A stretch of 64,000 bases of DNA from an uncultured Opitutia bacterium (GCA_903827245.1 CAIKHO010000022.1:57015-121014), one strand, 5' to 3'; positions 18,737 to 27,919 are shown, counted from the stretch's first letter. Notes: generated from the letters alone by a model not told the origin. Numbers and translations are program-made.

Positions 18737-21034
18737 ATGAAACGAATCCTCCCCTGGTTCGCACTCATTCTCTGCGCTGCCACTGGCAAAGGTGCCGGTG
18801 CCGGCGCCCCGGTACAGCCGTCGGCCTTCGAGGAGCTGTGCTCCGACTGCCATGGCGAGGACGCCCGCGGTGCGGAGCGCGGCCCCGACCTCGTGAAACC
18901 CGATCATTTTGGCGCGATGTCGGACGCCGACATCGCCACCATCCTGCGGAAGGGCAGGAATAAAATGCCCGCCTTCGTCGACTCGCCCCCGGCGGAGATC
19001 CAGGCGCTCGTCACCTACCTGCGGGCGCTGAACGTGTCGAAATCGACGGCGGCCGGAGCGGGCGACCCGATGGCGGGCGAGCGCATCTTTTTCGGGAGCG
19101 GCCAGTGCTACACCTGCCATATCGCCGGGGGCCGGGGCAGTTCGCTCGGGCCGAACCTTTCCAACGTCGGCAGCCGGATGCGGCCCGAGCCCTTGAAGCA
19201 GGCCGTCCTCGATCCAAACGCGTCCTTTACGGACGGCTATCAAACCGTGACGGTCGAGTTGAACGATGGCGGCTCCCTGCGTGGATTCGCGCGGGTTCTG
19301 GGCAGCCATGAGGTCGTGTTGCAAACCGACGACGGCCGGCTGCATCTGCTGGACGACAGCGTGTATCAGAAGGTGACACCGGACAAGGTGTCGGCCATGC
19401 CCGCCTTCAAGGGCACGGCTGACGAACAGCGCGATCTTTTCGCGTTCCTGAGTCATCTCAATGGCGTCGGCGTCGGACCGCTGACGCAACCCCAGGCCCC
19501 CGTGACGCAAGCGGAGATCGACGCCATCAAGCACCCGAAAAAGGGCGAATGGCCTTCCTATAATGGAGAACTCGCCGGCAACCGCCACAGCCCACTCGAC
19601 CAAGTCACCCGGCGGAACGTCTCCAAGCTGCAGTTGCAGTGGAATTTCTCGGTGCCCTTCGCCGGCCTCGAGGCGACACCCATCGTGATCGATGGGATCA
19701 TGTACGTGACCGGCAACAACCAGGTCTACGCCCTGAACGGCAAGACCGGCAGCGAGATCTGGCGCTATGAGCGCCCCAAGAGCCCGCGGGGCAGCATTTC
19801 GAGCGACGCCGCCATCGGCGTCAACCGGGGCGTCGCCGTGCTGGGCGATCGCGTTTTCTACATGACCGATGACGCGCGACTGCTCGCGCTCGATCGGCTG
19901 ACCGGCGCCCTCCTCTGGGAGGTTTACACCCCCGAGGAAAAAGAGGCCTATGGCGGCACGGCCGCGCCGATCGTGATGGGCGATCTGGTCTATACTGGTG
20001 TGAGCGGCGGCGACAACGGAATCCGCGGTTTTGTGGCCGCGTACAAGGCCACGACCGGTGAACTTGCCTGGAGACTATGGACCATCCCGAAGGTCGGGGA
20101 AACGGGACTCGCCGCCGACACGTGGAAAGGCACCGCCCTCGGTCTCGGCGGCGGCGCCACGTGGACCAGCGGCAGCGCCGACACCGAGGCCAACGTGCTC
20201 TACTGGACAACCGGAAATCCCCATCCCGACACCGATGGCGATGAGCGTCTGGGCGCCAACCTCTACACGAACTGCGACCTCGCGCTCGATCCCCAGACGG
20301 GAAAAATCCTTTGGTATTATCAATTCAACCCGCACGACGTGCATGACTGGGACTCCAATCAGCCCATCGTGCTGGTGAACACCAAGTGGCAGGGGCAGGA
20401 ACGCAAACTTCTGCTGCACGCGCATCGCAATGGATTCCTCTATGTCCTCGACCGGACGACCGGCCAGCCGGTGATGGCGACCAGAATGGTGGACAAGCTG
20501 ACCTGGGCCACCGGGATCAACCCGAAGACCTGGCTTCCCGATCTGCTGCCCAACAACGAGGTGACTGCGGAAGGCGTCCAGACAGCCCCGGCGGTGCGAG
20601 GCGCCACCAACTGGTATTCCACGGCCTACAATCCCACGACCCGCCTCTATTACGTGATGACGGTCGAGGACTATAGCATCTATCGCAAATCGGCCAACGG
20701 CGGCTTCGGCCGCTACTTCAACCCGGCCGATCCCGCCAGGAAGTTCCTGCGCGCCTTCAACATCGATGACGGCAAGGAGGCGTGGAAGATTGCCATGCCC
20801 GGTGTCGCCGAGAACAACTACTCCGGGGTGCTCTCGACGGCCGGCGGCGTGGTTTTTTTCGGCGAATGCGACGGTGGCTTTGCCGCCGCGGACGCCAAGA
20901 CCGGCAAATACCTGTGGCACTTCGCGACGCACGCCCACCCCTTCAAGGGCTCGCCGATGACGTATGTCATCGACGGCAAGCAGTACATCGCGATCGCTGC
21001 GGGAGCGAATTTCCTCTCGTTCGCACTGCCTTGA
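18737..21034 (+). CDS. PQQ-dependent quinohaemoprotein dehydrogenase with two cytochrome c motifs, copy 1
   Basis: This is a periplasmic alcohol or sugar dehydrogenase of 765 aa. A signal peptide occupies the first ~24 residues. Two haem c modules follow, with CSDCH at residues 35-39 and CYTCH at 124-128. An eight-bladed PQQ propeller starts near residue 270 (GEWPSYNGELAGNRHSPLDQV). Blade motifs of the type VYALNGKTGSEIW, ALDRLTGALLWE and ALDPQTGKILWYYQF recur, and the typical DVHDWDSNQP calcium/catalytic-Asp segment is present. No adjacent Cys-Cys pair of the type seen in methanol dehydrogenase is visible. It would oxidise a sugar or alcohol and pass electrons to the respiratory chain. It is divergent from the beta-propeller/DapA-like operon. 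A second quinohaemoprotein lies at 27986. Confidence 0.9.
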   Translation: MKRILPWFALILCAATGKGAGAGAPVQPSAFEELCSDCHGEDARGAERGPDLVKPDHFGAMSDADIATILRKGRNKMPAFVDSPPAEIQALVTYLRALNVSKSTAAGAGDPMAGERIFFGSGQCYTCHIAGGRGSSLGPNLSNVGSRMRPEPLKQAVLDPNASFTDGYQTVTVELNDGGSLRGFARVLGSHEVVLQTDDGRLHLLDDSVYQKVTPDKVSAMPAFKGTADEQRDLFAFLSHLNGVGVGPLTQPQAPVTQAEIDAIKHPKKGEWPSYNGELAGNRHSPLDQVTRRNVSKLQLQWNFSVPFAGLEATPIVIDGIMYVTGNNQVYALNGKTGSEIWRYERPKSPRGSISSDAAIGVNRGVAVLGDRVFYMTDDARLLALDRLTGALLWEVYTPEEKEAYGGTAAPIVMGDLVYTGVSGGDNGIRGFVAAYKATTGELAWRLWTIPKVGETGLAADTWKGTALGLGGGATWTSGSADTEANVLYWTTGNPHPDTDGDERLGANLYTNCDLALDPQTGKILWYYQFNPHDVHDWDSNQPIVLVNTKWQGQERKLLLHAHRNGFLYVLDRTTGQPVMATRMVDKLTWATGINPKTWLPDLLPNNEVTAEGVQTAPAVRGATNWYSTAYNPTTRLYYVMTVEDYSIYRKSANGGFGRYFNPADPARKFLRAFNIDDGKEAWKIAMPGVAENNYSGVLSTAGGVVFFGECDGGFAAADAKTGKYLWHFATHAHPFKGSPMTYVIDGKQYIAIAAGANFLSFALP

Positions 21035-21065
21035 TCGGCGTGAAGGGCGTCCGGGTAATCTTGCG

Positions 21066-21093
21066 GTAGGCCGCGAGCTTGCTCGCGGCCGCA
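21066..21093. repeat. Short palindrome with gtag end
   Basis: The hairpin gccgcgagcttgctcgcggc, just after a gtag start, resembles one arm of the other gtag...ctac palindromes. It sits about 30 bp downstream of the quinohaemoprotein stop and could aid transcription termination, but no T-tract follows. Confidence 0.5.
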
Positions 21094-21353
21094 CGTTCCA
21101 AAGCGCCTGCAGGCAGGCGGCCGACGGATTGCGTCTGACATAAACCTTAAATGCCCCAGTCCGCGACCTTAGGTGCCGCCGACCTCCGGGCGGCGGAGGG
21201 AACCGCTCGCAGACCAATCGCGCCCGACCTCTCTTCTCCAAGTCTATCGCGCCCTCGCGAAGCCATTGCAGCCCGCCATAGCTTGAGCGACGGGAGAGGT
21301 CACTCCACCTCACTCCGACTGCACGATTCCAGATGGTGGTACAGTTTGAAACT

Positions 21354-21422
21354 GTAGGAGCGGCTTCACGCCGCGAGAGGGGCCGGTCAGAACCGATCTT
21401 TGCGGCGTAAAGCCGTTCCTAC
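21354..21422. repeat. Palindromic repeat, family B copy 1
   Basis: This 69-bp inverted repeat begins gtaggagcggctt and ends with the complementary aagccgttcctac. The same family appears at 46760-46829 and 57880-57949, with half-copies or variants near 60464, 36180 and 27920. Confidence 0.85.
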
Positions 21423-21499
21423 CGCCGATCATGGGCAAATCGTACCACCGTACGACTCCAGCTAAACCGGGACGATGCAATTGAACCGCAGCGATCGAT

Positions 21500-21569
21500 G
21501 TAGCAGCCGAGGTAACAAGGCTGGGTTTGGTGACTCACCTCAAACCAGCCTCCTCACGTCGGCTGCTAC
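21500..21569. repeat. Palindromic repeat, family A copy 1
   Basis: This 70-bp inverted repeat begins gtagcagccgaggtaac and ends gtcggctgctac. It is almost identical, in opposite orientation, to the 70-bp copies at 25945-26014 and 38226-38295. Confidence 0.9.
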
Positions 21570-21589
21570 CGGCGACTGCATCTTTCCGA

Positions 21590-22696
21590 CTACGCCCGCA
21601 GATAGGGCTTAAGGTAGTTGTCGAGCGCAGCCCGCACGGCCTGATCGTCCATCGCCGGGCCCCCGCGGCCGCCACCACCACCGCCGCCACCACCTGCTCC
21701 TCCGCCCCCACCGCCGCCGCCCATGCCGGGTGTGGGACGCGAGTGGACCGTGGGCTTGAAGACACCGCGGGCGACCAGGACGCTGTTCTGGCCGGAGTTG
21801 CCAAGGGTGGTGAAGGCACAGATGCGGCCGAACATGTCGAAAGCCTCCTGCCGGCGGCCGGCATGCCAGAGGTCGAAGGCGGCGGCGTAGACGTCCGCGA
21901 GGCCGGTCGTCGGGCAGTGGCCCGAGAAGCCCAGCTCCATTTCGTTGATCATAGTCCGCACGCCCTGGCCGGAGAATACCTTGAGCTGGTCGTTCGTTCT
22001 GCGGCGGATTTCGGCGACCCGCTCAAGCGGATTGCCGGCCTCGTCCTTGACCTGCCGCACCGTGGGGATCGTGTTGTAGATCTGGATGATCAAATCGATG
22101 CTCATGCTGCCCTGGCTCTGCACAAAAAGGGGCAGGTCCGTCATCCGGCCGACCTGCTGATAGTAATCGAGCAGCACCTTCTCGTCCGTCACTCCCGCCG
22201 GGGGCAGCGACACAATGGCGTCCGCCCCGTGCTCGGCGGCATGCTTCGCGTAACGGGTGACGGCGGCGATGTCCTTGGCCTGGACGCCGATGACCAGCGA
22301 GGTCCTTCCGCCCTTGCCTGCCGCGAGAATGGCCTCGGCGCCGGAGAGGCGTTCGGGCTCCGTGAGGCTCGTCCAGCCGCTGGCGATCTGGGGCCAGATG
22401 AAGCCGTGCACTCCGCCGCGATTGCAGAAGTTTACCTCTGCCGCCAGCGATTCCAAGTCCAGCTTGTCATCCGCCGTGAACGGCGTCTGTCCGATCGGGA
22501 AAAGTCCGCGCAGCTGCTTCGGGCCCGGAGGCGGCAACGGCGCCGGCACGGCCGACGCCGTGGATCCGGTATTGACGGCGACGCAGCCCGACACGGCGAG
22601 GCCCGCCGCGCCCACGCCCAGCATTTGCAGGAACGCCCGGCGCGGCACGGCGGTGGATTGGGGAGCGGACGGTAGTTTGGTCTCGGTGGATTTCAT
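21590..22696 (-). CDS. Exported DapA-fold lipoprotein-like protein, paralogue 2
   Basis: This 368-aa DapA-fold protein has a twin-arginine leader ending in a possible lipobox (PRRAFLQMLGVGAAGLAVSGC, Cys near residue 38), so it may be a membrane-anchored periplasmic lipoprotein. The Schiff-base lysine is K217 (RQVKDEAG). The GTTGE motif is replaced by WPQIASGW, and the YNxP tyrosine by FVQSQGS, as in its paralogues. A glycine-rich stretch lies at ~330-350, just before the last helix and the shared KPYLRA end. It is about 105 bp downstream of the Tat-exported enolase-superfamily gene on the same strand and probably co-transcribed. Exported DapA-fold proteins are unusual, and the reaction is unknown. 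Confidence 0.85.
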   Translation of the reverse strand: MKSTETKLPSAPQSTAVPRRAFLQMLGVGAAGLAVSGCVAVNTGSTASAVPAPLPPPGPKQLRGLFPIGQTPFTADDKLDLESLAAEVNFCNRGGVHGFIWPQIASGWTSLTEPERLSGAEAILAAGKGGRTSLVIGVQAKDIAAVTRYAKHAAEHGADAIVSLPPAGVTDEKVLLDYYQQVGRMTDLPLFVQSQGSMSIDLIIQIYNTIPTVRQVKDEAGNPLERVAEIRRRTNDQLKVFSGQGVRTMINEMELGFSGHCPTTGLADVYAAAFDLWHAGRRQEAFDMFGRICAFTTLGNSGQNSVLVARGVFKPTVHSRPTPGMGGGGGGGGAGGGGGGGGGRGGPAMDDQAVRAALDNYLKPYLRA

Positions 22697-22801
22697 GGGG
22701 TGGCAGGGTCTATCGATTGGAGGTAAAGCGTCCCGAATATTCTGGTTCGGAAAACGCCAAGGTGTGTGCGGCGGGCCGGCAAGGGTCGTCCCGCCAGTGG
22801 T

Positions 22802-24106
22802 TCAGCGGTCGATGCGCAGGAGCATTTTGTCGAGCGCGTCGCGGTCGAGTTCCATGCCCAGGCCCGGCCCGGTGGGGGCGTGGACGTAGCCGTCCGCGTC
22901 GAGCCGGAACTTGTTCTTCAGGTAGGCGCGGTCAGGCAGCGTCTGCGGATAGGGCATCTCGAACCAAAAGGTATTCGGCAGTGCGAGCTCGATGTGCATG
23001 TGCACCGCGAGGTCGAAGCCGTTGCCCCAGTTGTGGGGTGTGCAGGGCATGCCGAAAGCCTCGGCCATCTGGCCGATGCGGAAGGAGCCGGTGATTCCGC
23101 CCACGTTGTCCGAGATCAGCCGAACGATATCGAGCGCGCCGCGGCGGATGTATTCGGCATAAGCCTGGATCGAGTAGAGAAACTCGCCCACCTCGATCGG
23201 CACGGTGAGCTTTTTTCTCAGCTCGATCAGGCCCTCGATATCGGACTCCGGGATGGGATCCTCGAAGCTCACGTAATTATTCTCTTCCAACACGCGGCCG
23301 ACGGCCAGGGCCTCGGGCACGTTGTAGCGCTGGACCGGGTCGAAGAGGAGCGTGAATTCCTCGCCGACGGCCTTGCGGACCGAGCGGATCTCCTCGATGT
23401 GTCCATAATAGGTCGGGATCGGGCCGCCGGTGGGATGCTGGCCGTTGCCGGGATGGATCTTGTAGGCCTTGAACCCCTGCCCCTTGGCCTCCACCGCCTG
23501 CGGGGCGAAATCCTCGAGGTTCGCAAGGTGCAGCGAACTGCCGTAGGCTAGCATCTTGTCCTTCGTCCCGCCGAGCAGCTTGTAGATGGGCCGGTTGACG
23601 GCCTTGCCGAGGATGTCCCACAAGCAGACGTCGATGATCGCCGCGTGGTAATTGGTCTCCGCCGCGCTGCTCATGCGGAGGCCGTTGGGATAACCGAAGC
23701 CGCCCACAAACGGCGTGGCGAAACCGCGGGTGCGCGGGCCGGTGATCGCGGCGAGACTCGGCAGCAGGTCGAGGACATTCTTGCCAACACAGAGCTCCTT
23801 GGCGTAGTCCAGCCAGCCGGTGCCGATCACGCGGTTGCCCAGGGTGTAGTTGCCCTCATGCCCGCTGTTCGTGACGATCGAGACGATCTCGCCGGTCTCG
23901 GTGGTGTTGATGCGCCGCATCACGGGGCCGATGTTCGCCACGTAGACCTTGACCTCCTTGATGGTGAGGTCGGGCAGGTCGGACACCTTCGCGCCGACCG
24001 ACTCCGCCGCGGCGCGGACCGGGTTCGAAAGGATGGAGGCCCCGGCGACGGCTCCGAGCGCGGACGCTCCGAAAAAATCCCGGCGTGATAGATTTTGTTT
24101 CAGCAT
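22802..24106 (-). CDS. Tat-exported enolase-superfamily (mandelate racemase type) sugar-acid dehydratase-like enzyme
   Basis: This 434-aa member of the mandelate racemase/muconate lactonising enzyme group has a twin-arginine leader (SRRDFFGASALGAVAGAS, residues ~7-24). Metal ligands fit D256 (LLFDPVQ), E282 (SFEDP) and E308 (EVGEF). A K-x-H pair at 216-218 (AYKIHPG) lies on the second barrel strand, and H358 (TPHNWG) near the end. This pattern is common to acid-sugar dehydratases, which turn aldonates into 2-keto-3-deoxy acids. Family members are normally cytoplasmic, so the leader is notable. The DapA-fold gene follows on the same strand. The start at 24106 has a GGAAG-type ribosome-binding site; an upstream frame to 24226 looks non-coding. 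Confidence 0.87.
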   Translation of the reverse strand: MLKQNLSRRDFFGASALGAVAGASILSNPVRAAAESVGAKVSDLPDLTIKEVKVYVANIGPVMRRINTTETGEIVSIVTNSGHEGNYTLGNRVIGTGWLDYAKELCVGKNVLDLLPSLAAITGPRTRGFATPFVGGFGYPNGLRMSSAAETNYHAAIIDVCLWDILGKAVNRPIYKLLGGTKDKMLAYGSSLHLANLEDFAPQAVEAKGQGFKAYKIHPGNGQHPTGGPIPTYYGHIEEIRSVRKAVGEEFTLLFDPVQRYNVPEALAVGRVLEENNYVSFEDPIPESDIEGLIELRKKLTVPIEVGEFLYSIQAYAEYIRRGALDIVRLISDNVGGITGSFRIGQMAEAFGMPCTPHNWGNGFDLAVHMHIELALPNTFWFEMPYPQTLPDRAYLKNKFRLDADGYVHAPTGPGLGMELDRDALDKMLLRIDR

Positions 24107-24543
24107 GGTGGGTTTCTTCCGGCCGCGAGGGTTTCCCGTCACCAAATCCGCGGACCGCGACGGCGGATCACGCGCACCGCCCGAAAATCGGGCCACGCAG
24201 GAACGCCAGACAAACGGGTCCTGCAAAAAACATTATCCATGGGGTGCATTGGATGGGGTTTCGCTGGACCATGTGTGTTCAGCTGCGCAGCGGAGGTCAA
24301 GTGCGGCCGCAGGTTGGTTGGATTTCGGAATTTCACGCAGAGGCGCGGAGGACACAGAGATCGATTCCGATGCCCTACTCTGCGTTCCCTGCCCCTCTGC
24401 GTGAAACTCCGACTTGCGAACCCAACTTGCTGCCCTGCTCCGCGGCGATGCCCGGTTTTCTTCGGGCTTGGATTCGGCGCGCGGATCGCGTGTGCTGGCA
24501 TTCACCCCGTCCGTCCGTTAACGGAATTCCCCGCGCCGTCACC
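24107..24543. other. Divergent intergenic region with a long palindrome
   Basis: The 437-bp gap between the leftward enolase-family gene and the rightward MFS gene must contain both promoters, which I cannot pinpoint. It contains the repeat at 24331-24406. The frame open ahead of the MFS gene (from 24085) does not look coding. Confidence 0.5.
24331..24406. repeat. Palindromic repeat, family F copy 1
   Basis: This imperfect inverted repeat of about 76 bp has ends tttcacgcagaggcgc and gcctctgcgtgaaa. Related half-sites occur near 63780-63864 at the right end of the window. Confidence 0.75.
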
Positions 24544-25923
24544 ATGCCCTCCGCCTTCACCTCACCCACCGGCAGCAGCCGCCCCACCCACACCCGCCAC
24601 TGGGTGCTGGCCTTTGCCGCAGCGCTGGCCGTCATCACCTATATTGACCGCGTCTGCATGTCGCAGGCGAAGCCCTACATCACCACCGACCTGGCCCTGA
24701 CCAGCCAGCAGATGGGCTGGGTCTTCTCCGCCTTTGGCCTGGCCTATGCGCTGTTCGAGATTCCCGGCGGCTGGCTCGGGGACAAGATCGGTCCGCGCAA
24801 GGTGCTGCTGCGCGTCGTGGTCATGTGGTCGTTCTTCACGGCGGCCACCGGCCGGGCCTGGAACCTGGTTTCACTGCTGGTCACCCAATTCCTGTTCGGC
24901 GCGGGCGAAGCCGGCGCCTTTCCGAACCTCGCGAAATCCTTTACCAACTGGTTGCCCGCGCGCGAGCGCAGCCGCGCCGTCAGCACCATGTGGCTGTGCA
25001 CCCGGTGGGGCGGCGCGGTGACCCCGCTGTTGGTGGTCGCCGTCATTTCCTTGGTGGGCTGGCGCTGGGCATTTGCGGTGTTCGCCGTGCCCGGGCTGGT
25101 CTGGGCCGCTGTCTTTTTTTGGTGGTTCCGCGATCACCCGCGCGACCACCCGGGCGTAAACCCGGCCGAGCTGGCGTTGATTGAGGAAACCCGGGTCAGC
25201 TCAACCGGCCACGTGGCGGTTCCGTGGGCGAAGATTCTCCGGTCGCGGACCGTGTGGCTGCTGTTCGTGCAGTACTTCTGCTTCGGCTACGGCTGGTATT
25301 TTTATATCACGTGGCTTCCGACCTACCTGCTCGAGGTGCGGGGCGCCGACTTCAAGACCAGTCCCTTGCTCGCCTGGGTTCCCAACCTCCTCGGCGGCCA
25401 TTACACACCCGCCACGATCAAGCTGGTGCAAGGCGCGCTGCTGGCGGGCATTCCCCTCTTCTTCGGCGGCTTCGCTTGCATCCTTTCCACCTGGCTGGCC
25501 AACCGGCTGGCGGAACGCGGCTTCGCGGTCGTCAACATTCGCCGCGGTCTCGCCTATGTCGGTTACTGGGGCGCGGCGGTCATGCTGCTGCTCTCGACCC
25601 ACATCGCCGACCCGGTCTGGGCCATGCTGGCCATGGGCCTGGCCAGTTTCTCGCTCGATCTGACCCTGCCCATCTGCTGGCGCACCGCCATGGATGTCGG
25701 CGGGAAATACGCGGGCACCATTTCCGGCACCATGAACATGGCCGGCCAGATCGGGGGCGCCATCCTCGGGCCGTCCGTGGTCGGTTTTATCCTCGACCAT
25801 CTGAACCGCAACTGGTCGCTCACGTTCGCCATCTCCGCCGCCATCTACGTGGTGGGCGGATTGTGCTGGATCTGGATCGATCCGGTGACGCCGGTGGAGG
25901 AATCGGCATCCGAACCCGCCTGA
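24544..25923 (+). CDS. MFS transporter, ACS-type, second copy
   Basis: This 459-aa inner-membrane transporter with about twelve helices belongs to the same anion:cation symporter subgroup as the gene at 12417. Signatures are YIDRVCMSQAKPYITTDLALTSQQMG after helix 1, the GDKIGPRKVLL loop between helices 2 and 3, and FGAGEAGAFPNLAKSF. An extra hydrophilic segment in the middle (TPATIKLVQG region) is longer than usual. Likely substrates are sugar acids or their dehydration products. It is divergent from the exported enolase-superfamily/DapA-fold pair, which suggests that products formed outside are taken up here; that link is inference. I chose the ATG at 24544, where family similarity begins. 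Confidence 0.88.
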   Translation: MPSAFTSPTGSSRPTHTRHWVLAFAAALAVITYIDRVCMSQAKPYITTDLALTSQQMGWVFSAFGLAYALFEIPGGWLGDKIGPRKVLLRVVVMWSFFTAATGRAWNLVSLLVTQFLFGAGEAGAFPNLAKSFTNWLPARERSRAVSTMWLCTRWGGAVTPLLVVAVISLVGWRWAFAVFAVPGLVWAAVFFWWFRDHPRDHPGVNPAELALIEETRVSSTGHVAVPWAKILRSRTVWLLFVQYFCFGYGWYFYITWLPTYLLEVRGADFKTSPLLAWVPNLLGGHYTPATIKLVQGALLAGIPLFFGGFACILSTWLANRLAERGFAVVNIRRGLAYVGYWGAAVMLLLSTHIADPVWAMLAMGLASFSLDLTLPICWRTAMDVGGKYAGTISGTMNMAGQIGGAILGPSVVGFILDHLNRNWSLTFAISAAIYVVGGLCWIWIDPVTPVEESASEPA

Positions 25924-25944
25924 CCAGGATTCATGCAGATGAAC

Positions 25945-26014
25945 GTAGCAGCCGACGTGAGGAGGCTGGTTTGAGGTGAGTCACCAACCCCAGCCTCGTT
26001 ACCTCGTCTGCTAC
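25945..26014. repeat. Palindromic repeat, family A copy 2
   Basis: This 70-bp inverted repeat is nearly identical to 38226-38295 and to the reverse of 21500-21569. It starts 22 bp after the MFS stop codon. Confidence 0.9.
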
Positions 26015-26032
26015 ACTGATAGGCTGCGCCCG

Positions 26033-26056
26033 GGCGTCGTCAAGCGACGCCCCTAC
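26033..26056. repeat. Half-copy of palindromic family D
   Basis: A short hairpin, gggcgtcgtcaagcgacgcccctac, has the same right end (gcccctac) as the full family D element at 6982-7050. Confidence 0.5.
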
Positions 26057-26066
26057 CGCCGCCCGG

Positions 26067-26111
26067 CCTGTCCGCCATAGCCTTGGCGACGGCGGAAGGT
26101 CCGCGGCCACC
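26067..26111. repeat. Repeat, family G copy 1 (intergenic)
   Basis: This 45-bp element contains tgtccgccatagccttggcg and a following gaaggtccgcggccacc. The same element occurs inside the hrpB coding region at 54240-54285. Here it lies just downstream of the BMC shell protein gene. Confidence 0.75.
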
Positions 26112-26133
26112 TTCGGGCCTTAAGCGCCCGCCT

Positions 26134-26766
26134 TCACTTCGGCAGCAGCGCCACCAGGTCGTCGTGGGGCCGCGCAATAACATGCGCGGCGACCAGTTTG
26201 CCGAGGCTGCCGACCGCCGTGCTGCCCGCGTCCACGGCTGCCGTCACGGCCGCGACATCGCCGCGCACGATCACCGTGACGTAGGCCGCGCCGATCTTTT
26301 CCTTGCCGACGAGCGTGACGTTGGCGGCCTTGAGCATGGCATCCGTGGCCTCGAGGATCGCGGTGAGGCCCTGAGTTTCGATTATTCCGATCGCAGGCTG
26401 GTTTGAGTTCATAAGTTTGTCCGGGGGTTGGGGAAAGTCCGTCGGGAGCATCTGGTCGCGTCCGCCGTAGAGCGGATTATCCGCATTGGGAAAAAATAGG
26501 AGCGGGTCGAGTCCCGGCTCGGGCGCGCCCAGGCACTTCACCGTCGCAGCCACGCCGAGTTCCACCGCCCGTCTTTCGACAAAGGCCAGCGCCGCGTTCA
26601 CCGCGGCCACCCCGCCCTGCAGGCGCAGCATGAGCCGTTCGTTGCCGGTCGTCTCGATGCCGAGCAGGTGGACATCGGCTTCCTTCACGACCTGGTCCGC
26701 GATCACGGCGCTGATGCTGAAAAAGGGGATTTCGGCCAACCCCAGGGCCAGACGCGGCTGATTCAC
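26134..26766 (-). CDS. Bacterial microcompartment shell protein with two BMC domains
   Basis: This 210-aa protein has two tandem BMC domains. The first (residues ~5-85, [20 protein letters not shown]...) is divergent. The second (~123-210) is a textbook hexamer-type domain with [26 protein letters not shown] and a [10 protein letters not shown] strand, and a pore-loop region KIGAA. They are joined by a ~35-residue Pro/Asn-rich linker. Tandem proteins form trimers that occupy hexagon positions in microcompartment shells. The GTG start overlaps the stop of the upstream aldolase gene (GTGA), indicating translational coupling. No pentamer, other hexamer or aldehyde dehydrogenase gene is present nearby, so a complete shell would need genes elsewhere. 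An internal ATG at 26412 could produce the second domain alone. Confidence 0.88.
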   Translation of the reverse strand: MNQPRLALGLAEIPFFSISAVIADQVVKEADVHLLGIETTGNERLMLRLQGGVAAVNAALAFVERRAVELGVAATVKCLGAPEPGLDPLLFFPNADNPLYGGRDQMLPTDFPQPPDKLMNSNQPAIGIIETQGLTAILEATDAMLKAANVTLVGKEKIGAAYVTVIVRGDVAAVTAAVDAGSTAVGSLGKLVAAHVIARPHDDLVALLPK

Positions 26767-27794
26767 GGACGGCCCGACGCCGCGGGCGTCCGGAATTGCT
26801 TCATGACTTCTTGCACGATCACGCTGACATCAATGCCCGCACCCGCCGCCACCGCAGCCGCCGGTCCACCATACCGCCGGCAGGCATAGGCCGCCTCGTC
26901 AAATCCGCAATCGGCCAGAATGCAGGCGATCTTGCCGCGCAGGCCCTCGAGGTCCGTCTGTTCCTTCGGCGAGAGCAGCTGACGCGTCGTGCCGAGCGAG
27001 AAGCCGCGCAGGCCCATGCCCACACGGAAGCCTTCCGGGAAATTGACGCCCGTCAGCATGGCCTCGATCAAGTCCAGCAGCTTGAACTGGATCTCCTTGG
27101 CCTGATCCCAGCGGCCCGCCTTGAACTCGGAGTATAGCTTCATGATCACCTCCGGCACGACGCCGCTTGAGGCGATCGTCCCGCCGTCACAGCCCATCTG
27201 GAGCGCGGAAAGTAAAATTTCCTCGCAGCCGATGAGGCAGGCGAAGTCCGGCCGCTGTGGCTTGATCGCATGCAGCGTCGAGAGAAACCGCGGGAAGTCG
27301 CGGCTGCTGTCCTTGACGCCGACGATCCGCGGGCAGTCCAGCGCCAGGCGCGTCAGCACCGGGACGCTGATTTCGTTCGAAAACTGCGGGATGTTATAGA
27401 GGACGATGTCGATCGGCGACCGCTTCGCCAGCTCGCGGAAGAAGTGCTCGATGCTGTCCTGGCTGACCTTGTAGTAGTACGGACCCGTGATCGACACCGC
27501 GACGCAGCCGAGGTCGGCATAGGTCTGGCAGGCCTCGAGAATCATGGTCAGGTTGGACTCGGCCGCCCCGGCGAGGATCGGCACCCGGCCGCGGTTCTCC
27601 TCGACCACGATTTGGATCACCCGCTTGCGCTCTTCAAAGCTCAGCCGGATGAACTCGCCCGTGCTGCCGTTCGGGTAGAGGCCGCTCACGCCCTTCTCGA
27701 TCAGCCAGTTTACCATCCGGCGCAGTTCGTCCTCGTTGATGCTGCCGTCGTCCCGGAAGGGAACCAGGTTGGGAGTGTAGATGCCTTTGATCAC
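26763..27794 (-). CDS. DapA/N-acetylneuraminate lyase family aldolase with putative microcompartment-targeting tail
   Basis: This cytoplasmic class I aldolase or lyase has the canonical residues NGSTGE (positions 42-47), Y133 (LYNIP) and K161 (GVKDSS). With the GTG start at 27794 these match E. coli DapA numbering, which supports that start over the TTG at 27818. The family includes 2-keto-3-deoxy sugar-acid aldolases that release pyruvate and an aldehyde. At 343 aa it is about 50 residues longer than DapA. The extension has an Ala/Gly/Pro linker and then an amphipathic helix-like segment, [13 protein letters not shown] (~322-334), resembling encapsulation peptides. It overlaps the following BMC shell gene by 4 bp. 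Packaging of an aldehyde-producing aldolase in a microcompartment is the inferred role. Confidence 0.88.
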   Translation of the reverse strand: MIKGIYTPNLVPFRDDGSINEDELRRMVNWLIEKGVSGLYPNGSTGEFIRLSFEERKRVIQIVVEENRGRVPILAGAAESNLTMILEACQTYADLGCVAVSITGPYYYKVSQDSIEHFFRELAKRSPIDIVLYNIPQFSNEISVPVLTRLALDCPRIVGVKDSSRDFPRFLSTLHAIKPQRPDFACLIGCEEILLSALQMGCDGGTIASSGVVPEVIMKLYSEFKAGRWDQAKEIQFKLLDLIEAMLTGVNFPEGFRVGMGLRGFSLGTTRQLLSPKEQTDLEGLRGKIACILADCGFDEAAYACRRYGGPAAAVAAGAGIDVSVIVQEVMKQFRTPAASGRP

Positions 27795-27919
27795 GGTGGG
27801 GAGTGAAGGGTTGACCAAACAGACTGATAACAGCCGCCACGTTCGAATTACGACAAAAATTCGCGAGGGCGCGCGTGGTCGATCCGGTTCACGGTGGCAA
27901 ATTATTCACCGTTTTTGGT

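Larger units (their letters stand above)
21035..21589. other. Intergenic region rich in palindromic repeats, no gene seen
   Basis: The 555-bp gap between two convergent genes carries at least three different palindromes: one near 21066, one at 21354-21422 and one at 21500-21569. It also has a degraded relative of the family G element around 21260-21300 (cgccatagcttgagcgacgg). Short open frames here translate repeat DNA and look non-coding. Confidence 0.6.

Noticed and set aside
24085..24543. Extension of the MFS gene upstream of ATG 24544
   Set aside because: The extra residues are repeat-derived and unlike the transporter family; the family N-terminus begins at 24544.
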